Positions 8,610-18,504 of a DNA stretch of 64,000 nt are shown here, one piece after another. Position numbers and translations under genes: made by a program. The notes beneath the pieces were generated by a model that saw only the letters and a program-made list of their open reading frames with translations, was not told the origin of the DNA and did not search any database. Source of the stretch: Argonema galeatum A003/A1 (lineage in GTDB: Bacteria > Cyanobacteriota > Cyanobacteriia > Cyanobacteriales > Aerosakkonemataceae); assembly GCF_023333595.1 (NCBI RefSeq), contig NZ_JAIQZM010000006.1, positions 124,001-188,000 on the forward strand, in the 5' to 3' direction. Numbering within the stretch: position 1 is the first letter of the stretch; each line of letters opens with the position of its first letter.

Positions 8610-10823
8610 ATGCCGAATGACCGTTCTATGAACCCGATTGAGAAGTTGCGTGACAAGTTACCGTTCCCCCTAAAGCGATTGGCAGACATTGCTTACAATT
8701 ACTGGTGGAGTTGGACGGGCGATCGCTTGTCGCTGTTTGGCAACATCGATCCCGAAAAATGGCACGAGTCTAAGCACAACCCGGTTGCGTTGCTAGAATC
8801 TATCAGCTACGTGCGATTGACGCAGCTAGCGAATGACCCAGTTTACATCAAGCGGGTGAAGGCACTAGCCGAACAGTTCGATCGCTACATGACGGAAAAA
8901 GACACCTGGGCCGATCGCGTTGCGCCCGAAATTACTCGCGAAAACCCAGTCGCCTACTTTTGCGCCGAATTTGGCATCCACGAATCATTGCCCATATATT
9001 CAGGCGGTTTGGGGATTTTAGCGGGAGATCACCTCAAATCGGCTTCGGATTTGGGCGTGCCTTTAGTTGGTGTGGGATTGCTGTACCGTCAGGGTTACTT
9101 CCATCAAAGCTTGAATAGCCAAGGTTGGCAAGAAGAACATTACGACGACAATTCGTTTGAGGAAATGCCGATCGAGCTGTTGAAAAACGATCGCGGGGAA
9201 CCAATCGCGGTTAGTCTGGAAATTCGGCAGCGGATGGTCAAAGTGCAAGTCTGGTTAGCACGGATCGGTCGTGTTAATCTTTACTTGCTGGATACCGATC
9301 GCGAAGACAATGACCCGATCGATCGCTGGTTGACGGGACACCTGTATGGCGGCAACCAAGACACGCGCATTGCCCAAGAAGTTGTGCTGGGAATCGGCGG
9401 CGTACAAGCCTTAACAGCATTGGGAATTAAGCCTTCTGTTTTGCACATGAATGAAAGCCACGCGGCTTTCTGCACGCTGGAAATTGCGCGTTTGGAAATT
9501 CAAAGCACCGGCAAGTCTTTTTACGATGTAGAGGCTTCTGTACGCGATCGCAGCGTCTTCACCACTCACACCCCAGTTCCCGCCGGACACGATGCCTTTT
9601 CTCCCGATTTGATGGACTCCTACTTCGCCCACTATTGGCCGCAACTAGGCTTGGAACGCGATCAGTTCTTGGCTTTAGGAGCTCGTCGTCTGGGCGATCC
9701 CTGGGAACCTTTCGGCATGACTGTTTTGGCACTGCGGATGTGTCGCGCTGCTAACGGTGTCAGCAAACTCCACGGCGAAATTTCTCGCAAAATGTGGAAT
9801 ATTCTCTATCCTAACAAAGTTGAAAATAAAGTTCCGATCGGTCATATTACCAATGGCGTCCACGCCCGCACTTGGACAGCGCCTCTGATGGCAGACTTGT
9901 ATGCTGACTACTTAGGCGAAGATTGGTCAACTCGTGCGGCAGACTCTAAGATGTGGGCGAAAGTAGACGCAATTCCCGATGAAGAGATGTGGTGGCGACA
10001 CCAAGCGCTAAAAGAACGTTTGATTGCCCATACCGGCGATCGCATTAAACTAGCACGAGAACGGCTGGAGGAAGAACCCGATTTTGTCGAGATAGCGGAC
10101 TCGCTGCTAGACCCAAAAGTCTTGACTCTAGGCTTTGCGCGACGTTTCAGCCTCTACCAGCGCGGTAATCTAATTTTACGCGATGCCCAACGAGCTTTGA
10201 AGATTTTTGGCAACGCGGAACGACCTGTACAAATTATCTTCGCAGGTAAAGCTCACCCAGCAGACGAACAAGGTAAGCGAATTATTCAGCAGTTGATGGA
10301 GTGGTGCAAACATCCCGCAATTCGCGATCGCGTCGCCTTTATCGAAAATTACGATATCTACACTGCACAGAAACTCGTGCAAGGTGTGGATGTCTGGTTA
10401 AATAACCCCCGTCGTCCCCTAGAAGCTTCAGGTACAAGCGGTCAAAAGGTCTGCTTTAACGGCGGTATCAATTGCAGCGTCTTGGACGGTTGGTGGTGCG
10501 AAGGCTATATTGCCGATGCTAATGGAAAAGGGATTAATGGTTGGGCAATTGGCGAAGATGTTAACACCAGCGATCGAGAATTGCAGGATCGAATTGATTC
10601 TGAATCTCTCTATCGGTTACTGGAAGACGAAATCGTTCCCCTCTACTATAACCAAGATAAAAACGGGATTCCTCACGGTTGGATTAAGATGATGAAGGCG
10701 TCAATTAAAACAAACTCGCCTGCATTTAATACCGATCGCATGATCGCTGACTATGTAACTCAAATTTACGCACCAGAAAGTGCAGCTAAACTTGAGCCAA
10801 TTCTAGCCAGCGCCAGCGCCTAA
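8610..10823 (+). CDS. glgP: Alpha-glucan (glycogen) phosphorylase, GT35 family
   Basis: Releases glucose 1-phosphate from glycogen in the cytoplasm. 737 residues, the shorter bacterial type. It starts MPNDRS, with GAAGAG upstream, and has the N-terminal YNYWWSW motif. EASGTSGQKVCFNGG carries the PLP-binding Lys613; the usual Met before this lysine (GTSGMK) is Gln here. VLDGWWCEGY and the acceptor-site segments are present. It is followed by a GC-rich hairpin at 10843-10867. There is no glycogen operon around it; the neighbours are unrelated. Confidence 0.93.
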   Translation: MPNDRSMNPIEKLRDKLPFPLKRLADIAYNYWWSWTGDRLSLFGNIDPEKWHESKHNPVALLESISYVRLTQLANDPVYIKRVKALAEQFDRYMTEKDTWADRVAPEITRENPVAYFCAEFGIHESLPIYSGGLGILAGDHLKSASDLGVPLVGVGLLYRQGYFHQSLNSQGWQEEHYDDNSFEEMPIELLKNDRGEPIAVSLEIRQRMVKVQVWLARIGRVNLYLLDTDREDNDPIDRWLTGHLYGGNQDTRIAQEVVLGIGGVQALTALGIKPSVLHMNESHAAFCTLEIARLEIQSTGKSFYDVEASVRDRSVFTTHTPVPAGHDAFSPDLMDSYFAHYWPQLGLERDQFLALGARRLGDPWEPFGMTVLALRMCRAANGVSKLHGEISRKMWNILYPNKVENKVPIGHITNGVHARTWTAPLMADLYADYLGEDWSTRAADSKMWAKVDAIPDEEMWWRHQALKERLIAHTGDRIKLARERLEEEPDFVEIADSLLDPKVLTLGFARRFSLYQRGNLILRDAQRALKIFGNAERPVQIIFAGKAHPADEQGKRIIQQLMEWCKHPAIRDRVAFIENYDIYTAQKLVQGVDVWLNNPRRPLEASGTSGQKVCFNGGINCSVLDGWWCEGYIADANGKGINGWAIGEDVNTSDRELQDRIDSESLYRLLEDEIVPLYYNQDKNGIPHGWIKMMKASIKTNSPAFNTDRMIADYVTQIYAPESAAKLEPILASASA

Positions 10824-10842
10824 ATTCTGGTTATTGCGATCT

Positions 10843-10867
10843 AAGCCCCCCTTAAAAAGGGGGGTTT
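10843..10867 (+). terminator. GC-rich hairpin after the phosphorylase gene
   Basis: AAGCCCCCC pairs with GGGGGGTTT across a 7-base A/T loop (about 9 bp including one wobble), 20 bases after the stop. Termination is inferred. C/G-run hairpins like this are also common dispersed cyanobacterial repeats. Confidence 0.5.
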
Positions 10868-10921
10868 GGGGGGATCTCTAAATAAGTCCTGTACTTGACA
10901 AATTATTAGATAAGAACATCA

Positions 10922-13900
10922 ATGACTCAAAGCGACAGTCCACTTGGGGGTAAATCTTTCTACCAATCCGAAACCCTCATATCCCGCCTCAGAAGTATAA
11001 TCCGAGATTACCCCGAAGGTGTTGGCATCATCAAAGAATTAATCCAAAACGCTGATGACGCTAGAGCGACAAAGGTAGAGATTACTCTGGATTGGCGTAC
11101 TCATCAGGCAAAGAGATTACCAGGCGATCGCATGGTGCAGTTGATGGGACCTGCAATGCTAGTTTACAACGATCGCGTTTTCACAGACAAAGATTTTGAT
11201 AGCATCCGCAGCATCGGACAAAGCGAGAAAGCGCAAGATTTACAAAAAACAGGTAGATTTGGCGTAGGCTTCAATGCAGTTTATCATGTCACAGACTATC
11301 CTAGTTTCATTTCACGCAGTAGCCTAATCTTTTTCGATCCTCACGGTTCTGCTATTCCAGGCACATCAAAACAAGAACCAGGACGGGAGTGGAATTTTGC
11401 CGACGCCGGATGGTACGAAAAATATCCCGATTTTATGAAAGTCTATGAGGCGGGAGGATTGCCATTTGGAATCGAAAACTTTCAAGGAACTCTCTTTCGC
11501 TTACCTTTAAGGACAGAAGAACACGCCAAGCATAGCGAGATTCGCAAACAAGCTTTTAGCGAAAATAACGTCAGAGAACTACTTCAAGAACTTATCCAGT
11601 CGGGTGAAGAACTGCTGCTATTCCTCAAATCAGTTCAGTCAATTCGATTTTATGAAATTCCGGCCAATAGCGACGGAACAAGGCAAGAAATTCTCGCCAT
11701 CCTCACAAAAAATCAGGAAGAAGTAGGGTCAGCACGTCAAAAAATCCTTAATGCGCTTCCAGATGACCCAGAAACCCTCATAAAATTATGCCGAAATAAT
11801 CCAACCGCTCTAGTTTCTACTTCTTATCTCCACCAAATCGAAACAATCAGCCAGAAACGAACTACAAACTCAATCTGGAGAGTAGGTGGAATAATTCGCA
11901 TTGACGAAGGAAATGAACTGGCGCAAGTAATAGAAGCAATGCACAAAAGCCAAGAAAAAGTTGTGCCTTGGACTGGTGCTGCCGCCAGAATTAGTGCTGA
12001 TAGTACAGATGGGAATTCTCAGCCAGTCAAAGGCAAAGTTTACTGTTTTTTACCTTTGCCAATCGAGCTAAATTTACCTATTCATATTAATGGCTTTTTC
12101 AACCTAAATAGTTCGCGAGATAACCTGAGTAGCGATAGCGGACAAACAGGTAAAGATCGTCCCAGATCAATTTGGAATCAGTTGCTTGTCCGCCATGTTT
12201 TATCTCATGCTTATGCAAATTTAATTGTCGATCTAGTAGAAGACATAGGTAAGGATAAGCCAGAGGAATTTTACCAATTTTGGCCTGTCAGCAAAATAAC
12301 TATCAGCAAAGCTTTAGAAGAACTGCATCGTTATGTTATTCAGATATTGTATCAAAAGCCAGTTGTTTTATCGGCAGCAAACAAATCTTGGATAACTCCC
12401 ACTCAAGTCAAATTTATTCCTACTAAAAAGTGGTGGGAAGACTTAGTGGAACCCCTGAGCGCAGATAAAATTGATATTCCACAACCGCAGTTGCCAGAGT
12501 CGATTTTGTCAGCTTTTAAAGATGCTGGCTGTCAGATAGAGACATTTACCCCAGCCAAATTGCGTCAGCATTTAGCTGAGAATAAACCCCTGGGTGTTGG
12601 TTTGCAAAATGCGCCAAAAGCAAGCCTACGCAATCGGCTATGGATTGTTAATATGCTCCGTTATTGTATAAGTGACGATTGCAGGGATTTGCGCGGGTTG
12701 CCGTTAGCAATTCTTGCTAATGAAACTTTGCAAGTATTCGGTTATAATCCGATCGGAACTATTTATATTGGAGATAATGAAACAAGGCAGATATTTGTTA
12801 ATAATCCTGAATGGTTCCTGCATCTAAATTTATATAATCAAGTCTCTCTACATAATCGAGTTGGCGTGACAAACATGAAGGAAATCGAAGTCGCCAAAAA
12901 ACTGGTTAATGTAATAGGTACAACGCAATCAGTAGGACATCCTTGGCAACCTGATGCACCAAATCCTCCAAATGCCAACTGGCTAACTCAAGTTTATCTT
13001 TACTTTGCTAAATTGAATCTGCCACTAGAAGAATTAAAGACAGTTTCACTGGTTCCGGGAAATGATGGTAAACTTTACAAAGGGGGATTTGATAGCACTC
13101 CTTTGTGGTGCGATTCTGATATTGATTGTGAAACCATTGCAGCAGTAAAATATTTTGGTGTGAATATTGTCAAAGCACCAGCTAATCTGGAGGGTGCGAT
13201 ATCAAAATTCGTCAAACAACATCCAGACAAGTTAATTTTATCTCTTACAGGCTCGACTGTTATAGATTATGTTTATTCACGTTATGGACAAGGTTTGCCA
13301 CCTTATGACCAAAAACATTATACCTCTCTCCTCAATTTCCTGGCAAATCGTCTGAAAATTACGGATACATTCTATAACCAAGATAGGCAGAATAAGCTAC
13401 GTTGTTTACCGATTTACCCGACAAGTTCAAACGAACTTGTCACCCTGAATGATGAAAATGTGTATATTCCGAGTGATGGATACGAACCACCGGAAATTGC
13501 AGGCACTTTAAGGCTTTTAAGATTAGGAGAAACCAATAAAGAATGGTTGCCACTATTCCAGATGCTACAAGTTCCGGTACTCAATCGCGCTAGGCTGATT
13601 CGCGATTGCTTGCTAGACGAATATGCCTCACTTGCGCCTGATGAACAATTAATTGCACTAGCATGGATTCGAGATAATTTGAGCGACGCTGGAAAAGAAC
13701 TAGCGAAGGAAGGAGACAATAGTACTGCACTCAAGCAGGAAATAAAGAATGCACGTCTGGTGCGCTGTACCGATGGTCGATTGCGTGCAATTTCCCAAGT
13801 ATATAGTCCTGAAAGTGATGTAGTCCGCCAGATTCTCTTAAATAAGGCAGCTATCCCAGATATGGTTTTTTACTCACAGGATGCTGCACTTTGGCACAAG

Positions 13901-15973
13901 TTTTTCTGCGATTTTGGAATGCGTCAAACTCCCAGCGCCGATGATTTGTTAGCTTGTGTCGATAATTTAATCCAAACAGCAAATCGCTTTGGGGTAGATG
14001 CGATCGCAGATTCCTGTATGGCTGTTTTTAATTATATAGTGGATAATTGGGAAGAGCTAAAATCTGTTAAAATAACTAATAGTAATAACTCTCTACCTGA
14101 AGCACTAAAAGATAAACCCTGGTTGACTGTTGAGCGAAATCAAGAGAAACTCAGGCAATATGCTGGTGCGATCGGACCCGAACCAAGGCTATATCGCGCT
14201 AAGGATGTATGTTTCATTCAAGATGCTCATTTAGTTGCTAGCCAAAAACCTATATTTGCTCGGAGTCAGGGGGAGTTACTGAAGATAGAAATCAGGAAAG
14301 CACTTGGTTTTTATCCGGTAGAGCCAAATATGGTTTTGGCTCACTTTGACACAATAATCAAGATTTGGGAAAATCAGGATGAAAGCAATAATTTACCATC
14401 ATTGAAAGCCATCTATAATTATCTTTATGATACTTTTGTAGAAAGTCGTATTACTGATGAAGAAAAGCGCCGAATTAAAGAGCGTTTTCAGAACCGCCAA
14501 TGTCTTTGGGATGAGTCTACAGGCAAGTTTTGGAAACCAAGATACGCCTTTCAGGATGATGTACCTTTTTTTGGCAGTCGGCGCGTCAATATACCGTTTT
14601 CCCATCGTATAGGGGAAGTTTATCAGCTTTTAGGTCAAAGGCGATCGCCTAATGTAGAAGATTACTTAGACTTTCTGCAAGAATTAGCTTCAGAATACAA
14701 CAACAAACCCTTAAATGAAGCAGACAAAACCTTTGCACTCCTAGTATTACACCGCCTAGAATCCCAACTATCTTTAGAGGGTGGCGCTATTAAAAATTTA
14801 CCTGTGCTAACTGATAACAATCAATTGCGATATGCCAAAGAAGTTTTTATACCCGATGCACCTTGGCGTAAAGATTATATTGATGGTAACCGTATATTAC
14901 ACTCTCTAGTTTCTGCAAAACTTGCTAAATCTGCTGGTAGCCTCTCTTTACTAAGAGATGTAATTGAACGTCCTATTGAAGTAAAACCTGCCATTGGGAC
15001 AAAGGCCAATGAGTGGTGTCAAGAATGGCAAAAAACATTAAATTCTCCAGAATTTATCTCAGGGGTGAAACGCCTTATTTATCATCAATACGACTCGGAA
15101 CCAATTCTAGATATAATTTGGCTAACGAGGGTCAACGTGCAACCGGCAAGTCAAATTAATGTGGATTTATTTTTGAAGGATGAAACTAGGATTGCATCGG
15201 CGATACCAGGTACTTACTACTTTGATGAATTTGATAAAATATTGTATATAATCTCTAGTGGTAGCAGATATATAATGCTCTGCTATCTAGCTGAAAGTCT
15301 CAACAATCAACTCGGACAGTATGCAGTACAAAATCTGCTTCCGATAGCCAGTATTGTGGATGCAGAACCCAAAAATATTCGGAGTTTACTAAACGAGTTG
15401 CGAATTAGGTCTTTACCTGGTGATATGGAACCTACTTCGGTCGATGGGGATAAATTTGGAGAAGATTGGGGTAGACGTTTTTATGAATGGCTTGGCTACA
15501 CGACTATTTCAAAACAACAGGATACAGAAGGATTTATTTTTGTTTGTAGTGGCTTAACTCTACCAGAAATTCAAACTAGAGTCAAAGCTATAAATTCCAA
15601 CTCTCATACAATCCGCTTAAAGAGAAACGAATGGTCAAAAATGATGGCATTAGGTCAAAAACATGAGCTACTCATAGTCACCTATCAAGGTGATATTGTT
15701 GAGGCAATAATTCAAATTAGTGAGGTTTGGCAGACTTTAAGTTATGCTGAATCTCAACTAGGGAATAAATCGAATAATTCAGGAGATTTACGCGCTCAAA
15801 AAGTTGAAATTATCATTGAATTCGCTTCAGATTCTGAGGCGGAAGGTAATGAGCTAATCCTGAACTGGCGGAGGTTAGTAGAATGTTTATCTCATGAAAA
15901 AATCAAAAAATATCGACCAACTCCTGCAATGGAAGTTGGTGAAAATGAGTTAGTAAAATTTGATCTAATTTAA
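10922..15973 (+). CDS. Giant sacsin-like GHKL ATPase with degenerate DUF3883-like C-terminus
   Basis: 1683 residues. Residues about 10-250 match the sacsin N-terminal HSP90-like ATPase: KELIQNADDA (Glu39/Asn43, the N-box), an aspartate at VYNDRVF (Asp84) and the glycine-rich GRFGVGFNAVYHVTD (111-125). The middle 1200 residues are unassigned. At about 1510-1600 the pattern RLKRNEWSKMMALGQKHELLIV resembles the end of DUF3883 (NO VEIN C-terminal, PD-(D/E)XK-like), but the expected E-x-K reads Arg1553-Val-Lys1555, so nuclease activity is doubtful. No signal peptide or membrane segment. It stands alone between a phosphorylase and a methyltransferase. Sacsin-type ATPases act in eukaryotic protein quality control, and prokaryotic GHKL plus nuclease proteins occur in defence contexts. 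Either role here is inference. Confidence 0.82.
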   Translation: MTQSDSPLGGKSFYQSETLISRLRSIIRDYPEGVGIIKELIQNADDARATKVEITLDWRTHQAKRLPGDRMVQLMGPAMLVYNDRVFTDKDFDSIRSIGQSEKAQDLQKTGRFGVGFNAVYHVTDYPSFISRSSLIFFDPHGSAIPGTSKQEPGREWNFADAGWYEKYPDFMKVYEAGGLPFGIENFQGTLFRLPLRTEEHAKHSEIRKQAFSENNVRELLQELIQSGEELLLFLKSVQSIRFYEIPANSDGTRQEILAILTKNQEEVGSARQKILNALPDDPETLIKLCRNNPTALVSTSYLHQIETISQKRTTNSIWRVGGIIRIDEGNELAQVIEAMHKSQEKVVPWTGAAARISADSTDGNSQPVKGKVYCFLPLPIELNLPIHINGFFNLNSSRDNLSSDSGQTGKDRPRSIWNQLLVRHVLSHAYANLIVDLVEDIGKDKPEEFYQFWPVSKITISKALEELHRYVIQILYQKPVVLSAANKSWITPTQVKFIPTKKWWEDLVEPLSADKIDIPQPQLPESILSAFKDAGCQIETFTPAKLRQHLAENKPLGVGLQNAPKASLRNRLWIVNMLRYCISDDCRDLRGLPLAILANETLQVFGYNPIGTIYIGDNETRQIFVNNPEWFLHLNLYNQVSLHNRVGVTNMKEIEVAKKLVNVIGTTQSVGHPWQPDAPNPPNANWLTQVYLYFAKLNLPLEELKTVSLVPGNDGKLYKGGFDSTPLWCDSDIDCETIAAVKYFGVNIVKAPANLEGAISKFVKQHPDKLILSLTGSTVIDYVYSRYGQGLPPYDQKHYTSLLNFLANRLKITDTFYNQDRQNKLRCLPIYPTSSNELVTLNDENVYIPSDGYEPPEIAGTLRLLRLGETNKEWLPLFQMLQVPVLNRARLIRDCLLDEYASLAPDEQLIALAWIRDNLSDAGKELAKEGDNSTALKQEIKNARLVRCTDGRLRAISQVYSPESDVVRQILLNKAAIPDMVFYSQDAALWHKFFCDFGMRQTPSADDLLACVDNLIQTANRFGVDAIADSCMAVFNYIVDNWEELKSVKITNSNNSLPEALKDKPWLTVERNQEKLRQYAGAIGPEPRLYRAKDVCFIQDAHLVASQKPIFARSQGELLKIEIRKALGFYPVEPNMVLAHFDTIIKIWENQDESNNLPSLKAIYNYLYDTFVESRITDEEKRRIKERFQNRQCLWDESTGKFWKPRYAFQDDVPFFGSRRVNIPFSHRIGEVYQLLGQRRSPNVEDYLDFLQELASEYNNKPLNEADKTFALLVLHRLESQLSLEGGAIKNLPVLTDNNQLRYAKEVFIPDAPWRKDYIDGNRILHSLVSAKLAKSAGSLSLLRDVIERPIEVKPAIGTKANEWCQEWQKTLNSPEFISGVKRLIYHQYDSEPILDIIWLTRVNVQPASQINVDLFLKDETRIASAIPGTYYFDEFDKILYIISSGSRYIMLCYLAESLNNQLGQYAVQNLLPIASIVDAEPKNIRSLLNELRIRSLPGDMEPTSVDGDKFGEDWGRRFYEWLGYTTISKQQDTEGFIFVCSGLTLPEIQTRVKAINSNSHTIRLKRNEWSKMMALGQKHELLIVTYQGDIVEAIIQISEVWQTLSYAESQLGNKSNNSGDLRAQKVEIIIEFASDSEAEGNELILNWRRLVECLSHEKIKKYRPTPAMEVGENELVKFDLI

Positions 15974-15979
15974 GCAAAA

Positions 15980-16062
15980 TGTAGGTTGAGTTGAGGAAGG
16001 AAACCCCAACACTAATTTACCCTCTTCAGAAGTTGGATTTTACTTTGTTCAACCAACCTACA
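15980..16062. repeat. TGTAGGTTG inverted-repeat element
   Basis: 83 bases beginning TGTAGGTTGAGTTGA and ending in the inverted CAACCAACCTACA, with an inner inverted pair ACCCCAAC / AGTTGGAT. Related pieces are at 24239-24273 and 58898-58955. It lies just after the stop of the giant ATPase and may also serve as its terminator. Confidence 0.65.
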
Positions 16063-16144
16063 TACTATAATTTTAAATCAACCAGACAATAGGGAACAGG
16101 GAATAGGGGAAGAGAATCACCAATAACTAATCACCAATGACTAC

Positions 16145-17257
16145 CTATTTGCGTTTCAGGAGTATCCATCTTAACTCCATTGGCGGATTTTGCGGCAGGG
16201 GAAATAAATCGCGACCCGTTGCCCAACTAACATACCAACTTGTGGGAGGCCATGCTTCTTTTGGTAGGTGATTTTGTTCGTATTCGATGGCAGATTCTTC
16301 GGATATCATTTCTAATGGCAAACCATCCATAGCTGATTTAAGTTCATCTCGCGAGATCAGATAACACCAAGATAGTTCTGACATTTGCCGCGCCAAGATA
16401 TCTGGTTCGTAATCGTTTGCAGCCAAAAAAGCGCTGAATAAAAGCAATCCTCCAGTTTGCAGTCCATCGCACATTTTAGCTAGGAACAAACGCACTTGAT
16501 CGATGTAGCGGAAGTGAGACAAAACTTCGGATGCGATCGCAAATTTATAGTAAGCTGGCTTCATCCGCAACAACGGATCTAAAACATCGCCTTGGATGAC
16601 TTTGATCGTTAAATTTTCTGCTATAATAGATGCCGACAATTTTTCGGCAAAAATAGGCGTGAGTTCGATCGCATCAACCGGGTGACCTAACTTTGCCAAT
16701 GGTATACTGTTGCGACCAGTTCCCGCACCCACATCTAAAATAGGTGTCCGCGCCGGGTCGCCTAATTGGGATAAAACTGCCATCACTTTCGCATCGGGAT
16801 GACTGCCAAATAAAGGATCTTGCCTGGTTTCCGGCCAAGTTTTATATTTATCTGCTAGTGTTTCTACATGAACTTTGGTATTAATGGTAATGCCACCAGC
16901 TAAACCTTTATTTGCTTCCGCTGGTTGGTAGTTGACGATTAACCGCGCATGAGGTGAAAGCTTAAATCCATCCGATATACCTTTTTCGATTAACTGGCGC
17001 AAATTATTAATATGTTCTGGCGTCGGATTTTGTCCTAAAAGCTTTAGCAAGCCAGCAAGTAACTGTACATATTCTCCCACCATTGATGGTACACACGGGA
17101 AATAAAAATCTCCCTGAACGGCGGTCATAGTTTTTAGCTTTGTTGCTAAAGCTAATTTTAAAACTTGCGGGTCAGTTATCGTTTGGTTTTTATCAGTTGC
17201 ATTGCTGACTGACAAAGTTGGCTGAGATTCTGCAACTGGTGGGTTTTCGGCAGGCAT
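16145..17257 (-). CDS. Class I SAM-dependent methyltransferase
   Basis: 370 residues. The catalytic domain lies in the C-terminal half: motif I ILDVGAGTGRNSIPLAKLG, an acidic residue after strand 2 (AIELTP), GDVLD, and FAIASEVLSHF. The N-terminal 150 residues are an all-helical domain of unknown role plus a Ser/Thr/Asn-rich leader. The substrate cannot be predicted, and no pathway partner is adjacent. A MITE-like element sits in its upstream region (17349-17455). Confidence 0.82.
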   Translation of the reverse strand: MPAENPPVAESQPTLSVSNATDKNQTITDPQVLKLALATKLKTMTAVQGDFYFPCVPSMVGEYVQLLAGLLKLLGQNPTPEHINNLRQLIEKGISDGFKLSPHARLIVNYQPAEANKGLAGGITINTKVHVETLADKYKTWPETRQDPLFGSHPDAKVMAVLSQLGDPARTPILDVGAGTGRNSIPLAKLGHPVDAIELTPIFAEKLSASIIAENLTIKVIQGDVLDPLLRMKPAYYKFAIASEVLSHFRYIDQVRLFLAKMCDGLQTGGLLLFSAFLAANDYEPDILARQMSELSWCYLISRDELKSAMDGLPLEMISEESAIEYEQNHLPKEAWPPTSWYVSWATGRDLFPLPQNPPMELRWILLKRK

Positions 17258-17348
17258 ATTGATATCTTTGTTTGGCAGGACTGGAAATTAATATTTAGTT
17301 TATTGTACTCTTGCTAGGGGCAAAGTGAAACCCCATACTTATTGGCGA

Positions 17349-17455
17349 TAAGTAGGTGGGTGTAAATAAACTGAACACCCAGAAACCCGGTTTCTCGAAG
17401 AAACCGGGTTTCTAAGGGCACGGCAGTTTTACGTTTAATTATGCCCGCCTACTTA
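17349..17455. mobile_element. MITE-like element B, complete copy
   Basis: 107 bases with inverted ends TAAGTAGGTGGG / CCCGCCTACTTA (one mismatch) around a perfect AGAAACCCGGTTTCT hairpin (17381-17413). A reversed, partly decayed copy is at 24146-24236, and the hairpin alone is at 720-752. Non-coding. It fills much of the 316-base gap 17258-17573; the rest shows no gene. Confidence 0.75.
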
Positions 17456-17573
17456 GTTGTGCTATAATACAAAAGTAATAAAAATTCAATCGTCGTCTTT
17501 TCCGTCGGTGTGTTAACAAATAGCTGTAACGGTTGGATTGGCAAAACAAAAAATCTTAATTTACATTTGCTCT

Positions 17574-18230
17574 ATGCTAAACTACGACGTTCAACGATAT
17601 TGGCCTTCCACCGAAGAACTACCAGACTCGGATGATACTCCCGTGGATAATCAACTACAACATTTAATTTCCGCACTGTTAGAAGCAATACTAGCAATAC
17701 TTTGGGCGGATAGAATGGATTGGTTTTTTGGCGTTGATATGGGGGTATACTATGATGGCGAAAAACCTCCCTATGTACCGGATGGATTTCTCAGTTTGGG
17801 AGTAGAAAGGATTATCGATGAAGATTTACGCCTAAGTTATGCAATTTGGGAAGAAAAACGAGTTCCGATTTTGATGCTGGAAGTGGTTTCCCAAACTTAT
17901 CGAGGGGAATACAGCACCAAGATGCAAAACTATGCTGATTTGGGGGTGTTATTCTATGTTATTTATAATTCTGGACGGCGCAAAAAGCCACGGTTGGAAG
18001 TGCATCGCTTAGTTAATGGTAAATACGAATTGCAGTCGGGAAATCCAATTTGGTTACCGGAAATTGGGTTGGGAATTGGGAATGAAAGAGGAACTTATCA
18101 GGGTATAACACGAGAGTGGCTTTATTGGTATGACGATCGAGGACAACGCTTATTAACACCGGAAGAACGAATTCGCGTGTTGGCGGAAAGATTGCGTAGT
18201 CTCGGTATAGATCCAGAAACACTTGCTTGA
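17574..18230 (+). CDS. Uma2-family (DUF820) putative endonuclease
   Basis: 218 residues from ATG 17574 (MLNYDVQRYWPSTEELPDSD). An upstream in-frame TTG at 17538 is less likely because family members begin near this YDV..LPSSEELPDSDDTPVDNE segment. PD-(D/E)XK-like elements: Pro-Asp in YVPDGFLSL and Glu in ILMLEVVSQTY. The C-terminal LAERLRSLGIDPETLA matches the usual Uma2 tail. These genes are highly multiplied in cyanobacteria and their biological role is unsettled. A second member is at 50196-50870. Confidence 0.88.
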   Translation: MLNYDVQRYWPSTEELPDSDDTPVDNQLQHLISALLEAILAILWADRMDWFFGVDMGVYYDGEKPPYVPDGFLSLGVERIIDEDLRLSYAIWEEKRVPILMLEVVSQTYRGEYSTKMQNYADLGVLFYVIYNSGRRKKPRLEVHRLVNGKYELQSGNPIWLPEIGLGIGNERGTYQGITREWLYWYDDRGQRLLTPEERIRVLAERLRSLGIDPETLA

Positions 18231-18261
18231 TTTTCCCTGCTTAGCGCGATATGCCTACGGC

Positions 18262-18283
18262 ACGCTACGCGATCGCGTAGCGT
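18262..18283. repeat. 22-bp perfect palindrome with HIP1-like core
   Basis: ACGCTACGCGAT followed by its exact inverse, centred on CGCGATCGCG. It is downstream of the Uma2 gene. It could help termination, or it could be a HIP1-derived repeat. Confidence 0.6.
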
Positions 18284-18329
18284 CTTTGTTGCCTTGAAAC
18301 CGGACAACGGACACTCTTCATCCCTACCG

Positions 18330-18467
18330 ATCTGCGGCGGGTCTGGGTAACGATACCTACGGGACGGTAAAGGCGATCGCAAGGTTTGTGGCGAAAAAGA
18401 TAACGACCTGCTTTACGGCGACCAAAGCAGTGATACAATTTGCGGTGGAGAAGGTAACGACAATTAG
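18330..18467 (+). pseudogene. Remnant of an RTX-type calcium-binding repeat region
   Basis: In the frame ending at the stop 18465-18467, conceptual translation gives NDLLYGDQSSDTICGGEGND, the nonapeptide pattern GGxGxDxLx of RTX/hemolysin-type repeats. Upstream, ICGGSG and GNDTYG occur in different frames, consistent with a one-base frameshift. About 45 codons remain and no start or export region is nearby. The reading is mine from sequence; a search should confirm it. Confidence 0.5.
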
Positions 18468-18504
18468 TCACTTCCCCGTTCCAATGACCAATGACCAATT
18501 ACCA

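Noticed and set aside
10922..17257. Complete defence island around the sacsin-like gene
   Set aside because: Neighbours are a glucan phosphorylase and a methyltransferase of unknown target, the latter on the other strand; no restriction, integrase or recognised defence gene adjoins it.
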